Shown: in pieces, positions 32,426 through 33,273 of the stretch
Position numbering within the stretch: position 1 is the stretch's first letter
Layout of the letters: every line of letters begins with the position of its first letter
Assembly: GCA_012515235.1 (NCBI GenBank)
Contig: JAAYYU010000247.1
Coordinates: 1-33,273, forward strand
Origin: Candidatus Anammoximicrobium sp.
GTDB lineage: Bacteria; Planctomycetota; Planctomycetia; Pirellulales; Pirellulaceae
Reading direction: 5' to 3'
Length of the DNA stretch: 33,273 nt
The notes under the pieces: model-generated
Database searches by the model: none
What the model was told of the DNA's origin: nothing
Seen by the model: the letters and a program-made list of their open reading frames with translations, nothing else
Position numbers and translations under genes: made by a program

Positions 32426-32561
32426 CTCAGGCCTCCGAGGGACATCATGCTGCGCAATTACGAATGCCCGGCAGATCTCCGGACAGCCATACCGAATCTC
32501 TGCCACGCATCGAGCCTACGCGCGCAGCGGCCCCAGGTCAAGCCGCCCGGCCGGCCGAGTA

Positions 32562-32771
32562 TCAGCTGGAACGCTGGCCGCTGCCGGACTCGTCACCGCC
32601 CGTCGCCGCGCCCTGGTCGGGTCGCCGATTCAGGTCGATCACGTCCTTTTCGGAGTCAAAGACGCCGTCCATCTGCAGGCTCGTCGGACGCTGCGTGGCG
32701 TCGCGATAGACGCCAGACTCGGCTCCAAACCGCACAATGCCCAGCTTTCGCAACCAGTCGAGTAGTGTCAT
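32562..32771 (-). CDS. Small conserved-looking hypothetical protein
   Basis: A 69-residue protein: MTLLDWLRKLGIVRFGAESGVYRDATQRP, then FDSEKDVIDL and a polar tail rich in Gly, Asp and Ser. The ATG at 32771 has AGGAG at ideal spacing, and the residue mix is not that of a shadow frame. No signal peptide, membrane helix or metal-binding motif is seen. I recall short planctomycete proteins of this general pattern but know no function. The ATG lies just beside the 80-bp repeat cluster, so its promoter must lie within or beyond those repeats. Confidence 0.6.
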   Translation of the reverse strand: MTLLDWLRKLGIVRFGAESGVYRDATQRPTSLQMDGVFDSEKDVIDLNRRPDQGAATGGDESGSGQRSS

Positions 32772-32782
32772 GAGCGTTCTCC

Positions 32783-33030
32783 TGGATTGACCCGGTTTAG
32801 TATGCCCCGAAGGGGCTTGGGCGGCCAGCCCAGGGTTGGCCCGCAGGGCCTACCCTGGGTACTGGATTGACCCGGTTCAGTCTGCCCCGAAGGGGCTTGG
32901 GCGGCCAGCCCAGGGTTGGCCCGCAAGGCCACCCCTGGGTACTGGATTGACCCGGTTTAGTCTGCCCCGAAGCCCCGAAGGGGCTTGGGCGGCCAGCCCA
33001 GGGTTGGCCCGCAAGGCCTACCCTGGGTAC
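32783..33030. repeat. Three 80-bp tandem repeats with nested hairpins
   Basis: Units start at 32783, 32863 and 32943, exactly 80 bases apart; the third carries an extra 8-base duplication (CCCCGAAG) and ends at 33030. Units are nearly identical. Each holds the hairpins GCCCCGAAGGGGC and CCCAGGGT...ACCCTGGG. In unit one the latter encloses GGCCC-GCA-GGGCC, giving a nearly continuous 14-bp stem. They lie directly upstream of the 69-residue gene. This resembles dispersed planctomycete GC-rich hairpin repeats rather than a coding sequence. Confidence 0.88.
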
Positions 33031-33210
33031 GTGGGCGAACAGCGGGGATTCAACCCCAACGGGGTTGCGGCCGTGTGGGGCGATGTCGCACGTAACGCCG
33101 CCGTAACCCCGCTGGGGTTGATGGGGAACGACGGTGGCCTCGCGCCCCCGTCCCAGGGTAGCCGCTGGGCGGCAACCCTGGGCTGGAGGCCGAAACCGCG
33201 TTGCGGTTGA
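33031..33210. repeat. Hairpin-rich repeat-like segment with NPNGV reading
   Basis: It follows the 80-bp units and holds palindromes CAACCCCAACGGGGTTG (33051-33067) and AACCCCGCTGGGGTT (33105-33119), plus an inverted CCCAGGGTAGCC...GGCAACCCTGGG pair (33152-33182). One plus frame reads GFNPNGVAAVWG and SRWAATLGWRPKP, a pattern I associate with repeat-derived open frames scattered in planctomycete genomes. I regard it as non-coding repeat sequence. Confidence 0.5.
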
Positions 33211-33273
33211 TTCGCTGTTCGACCGTCTGGATGTTGTTCGACCGTGGCGGTGCGTCGCTGGTATTGTCATGAC

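Noticed and set aside
32783..33030. CRISPR array
   Set aside because: Whole 80-bp units repeat with no unique spacers.
32836..33210. 124-codon plus-strand frame in the right-end repeats
   Set aside because: It simply reads through the 80-bp units and the palindromic segment; no ribosome binding site and repeat-driven composition.

Overview
The window is high-GC bacterial chromosome and reads as a member of the Planctomycetota, probably near the Pirellulales. This is inferred from gene content only: Tat-exported Gfo/Idh/MocA oxidoreductases, exported PQQ-type beta-propellers, a Tat-exported xylose-isomerase-like TIM barrel, a remnant of a hydrazine-synthase-alpha-like c-type cytochrome, a large secreted heparinase-type protein, and a CCCAGGGT/ACCCTGGG hairpin repeat cluster. 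No rRNA, tRNA, CRISPR array or intact mobile element was seen.

Layout. Positions 1-8000 hold a 5'-truncated secreted parallel beta-helix protein, a frameshifted cytochrome remnant, a Gfo/Idh/MocA protein that lacks the usual EKP lysine, a receiver-PP2C phosphatase, a repeat lipoprotein with a strong terminator, and a Gfo/Idh/MocA-YhcH gene pair. Positions 8650-13000 hold a three-module Rid/chorismatase-like protein, panB, and a PQQ-propeller gene. At 12986-13467 a canonical cyclic-di-GMP-I (GEMM-I) riboswitch precedes a lone Flp pilin gene that ends in a very strong terminator. Facing it on the minus strand is a compact operon running from 17018 down to 13559: Tyr/Pro/Val-rich exported protein, nnrD, ribF, nrnA. 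It combines NAD(P)HX repair, FMN/FAD synthesis and nanoRNA/pAp hydrolysis.

Positions 17211-25700 hold a membrane-anchored PQQ propeller, an IS1634-type transposase fragment, a Tat-exported sugar epimerase-like TIM barrel, a secreted clan GH-A glycosidase with two beta-sandwich modules, and a tandem-duplicated SurA/PpiC-like protein with a good sigma70-type promoter. Positions 26516-31835 form a divergent polysaccharide-use unit: a 1060-residue heparinase II/III-type protein on the minus strand, and a sodium:solute symporter with a translationally coupled small membrane protein on the plus strand. Two 16-bp palindromes 31 bp apart lie between two credible divergent promoters, which looks like an undescribed operator pair. 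The right edge holds a nitroreductase, a 69-residue conserved-looking small protein, and three 80-bp tandem repeats.

The dominant theme is extracytoplasmic carbohydrate breakdown: beta-helix protein, glycosidase, heparinase-like protein, Tat-exported sugar enzymes and symporter. Next to it is a second-messenger surface module, made of the c-di-GMP riboswitch and pilin. The best candidates for new biology are the riboswitch-pilin unit with its possible mutually exclusive hairpins upstream of the ribosome binding site, the paired palindromes of the divergent lyase/transporter unit, and the triple Rid protein. All functional statements come from reading the sequence; no database search was possible.
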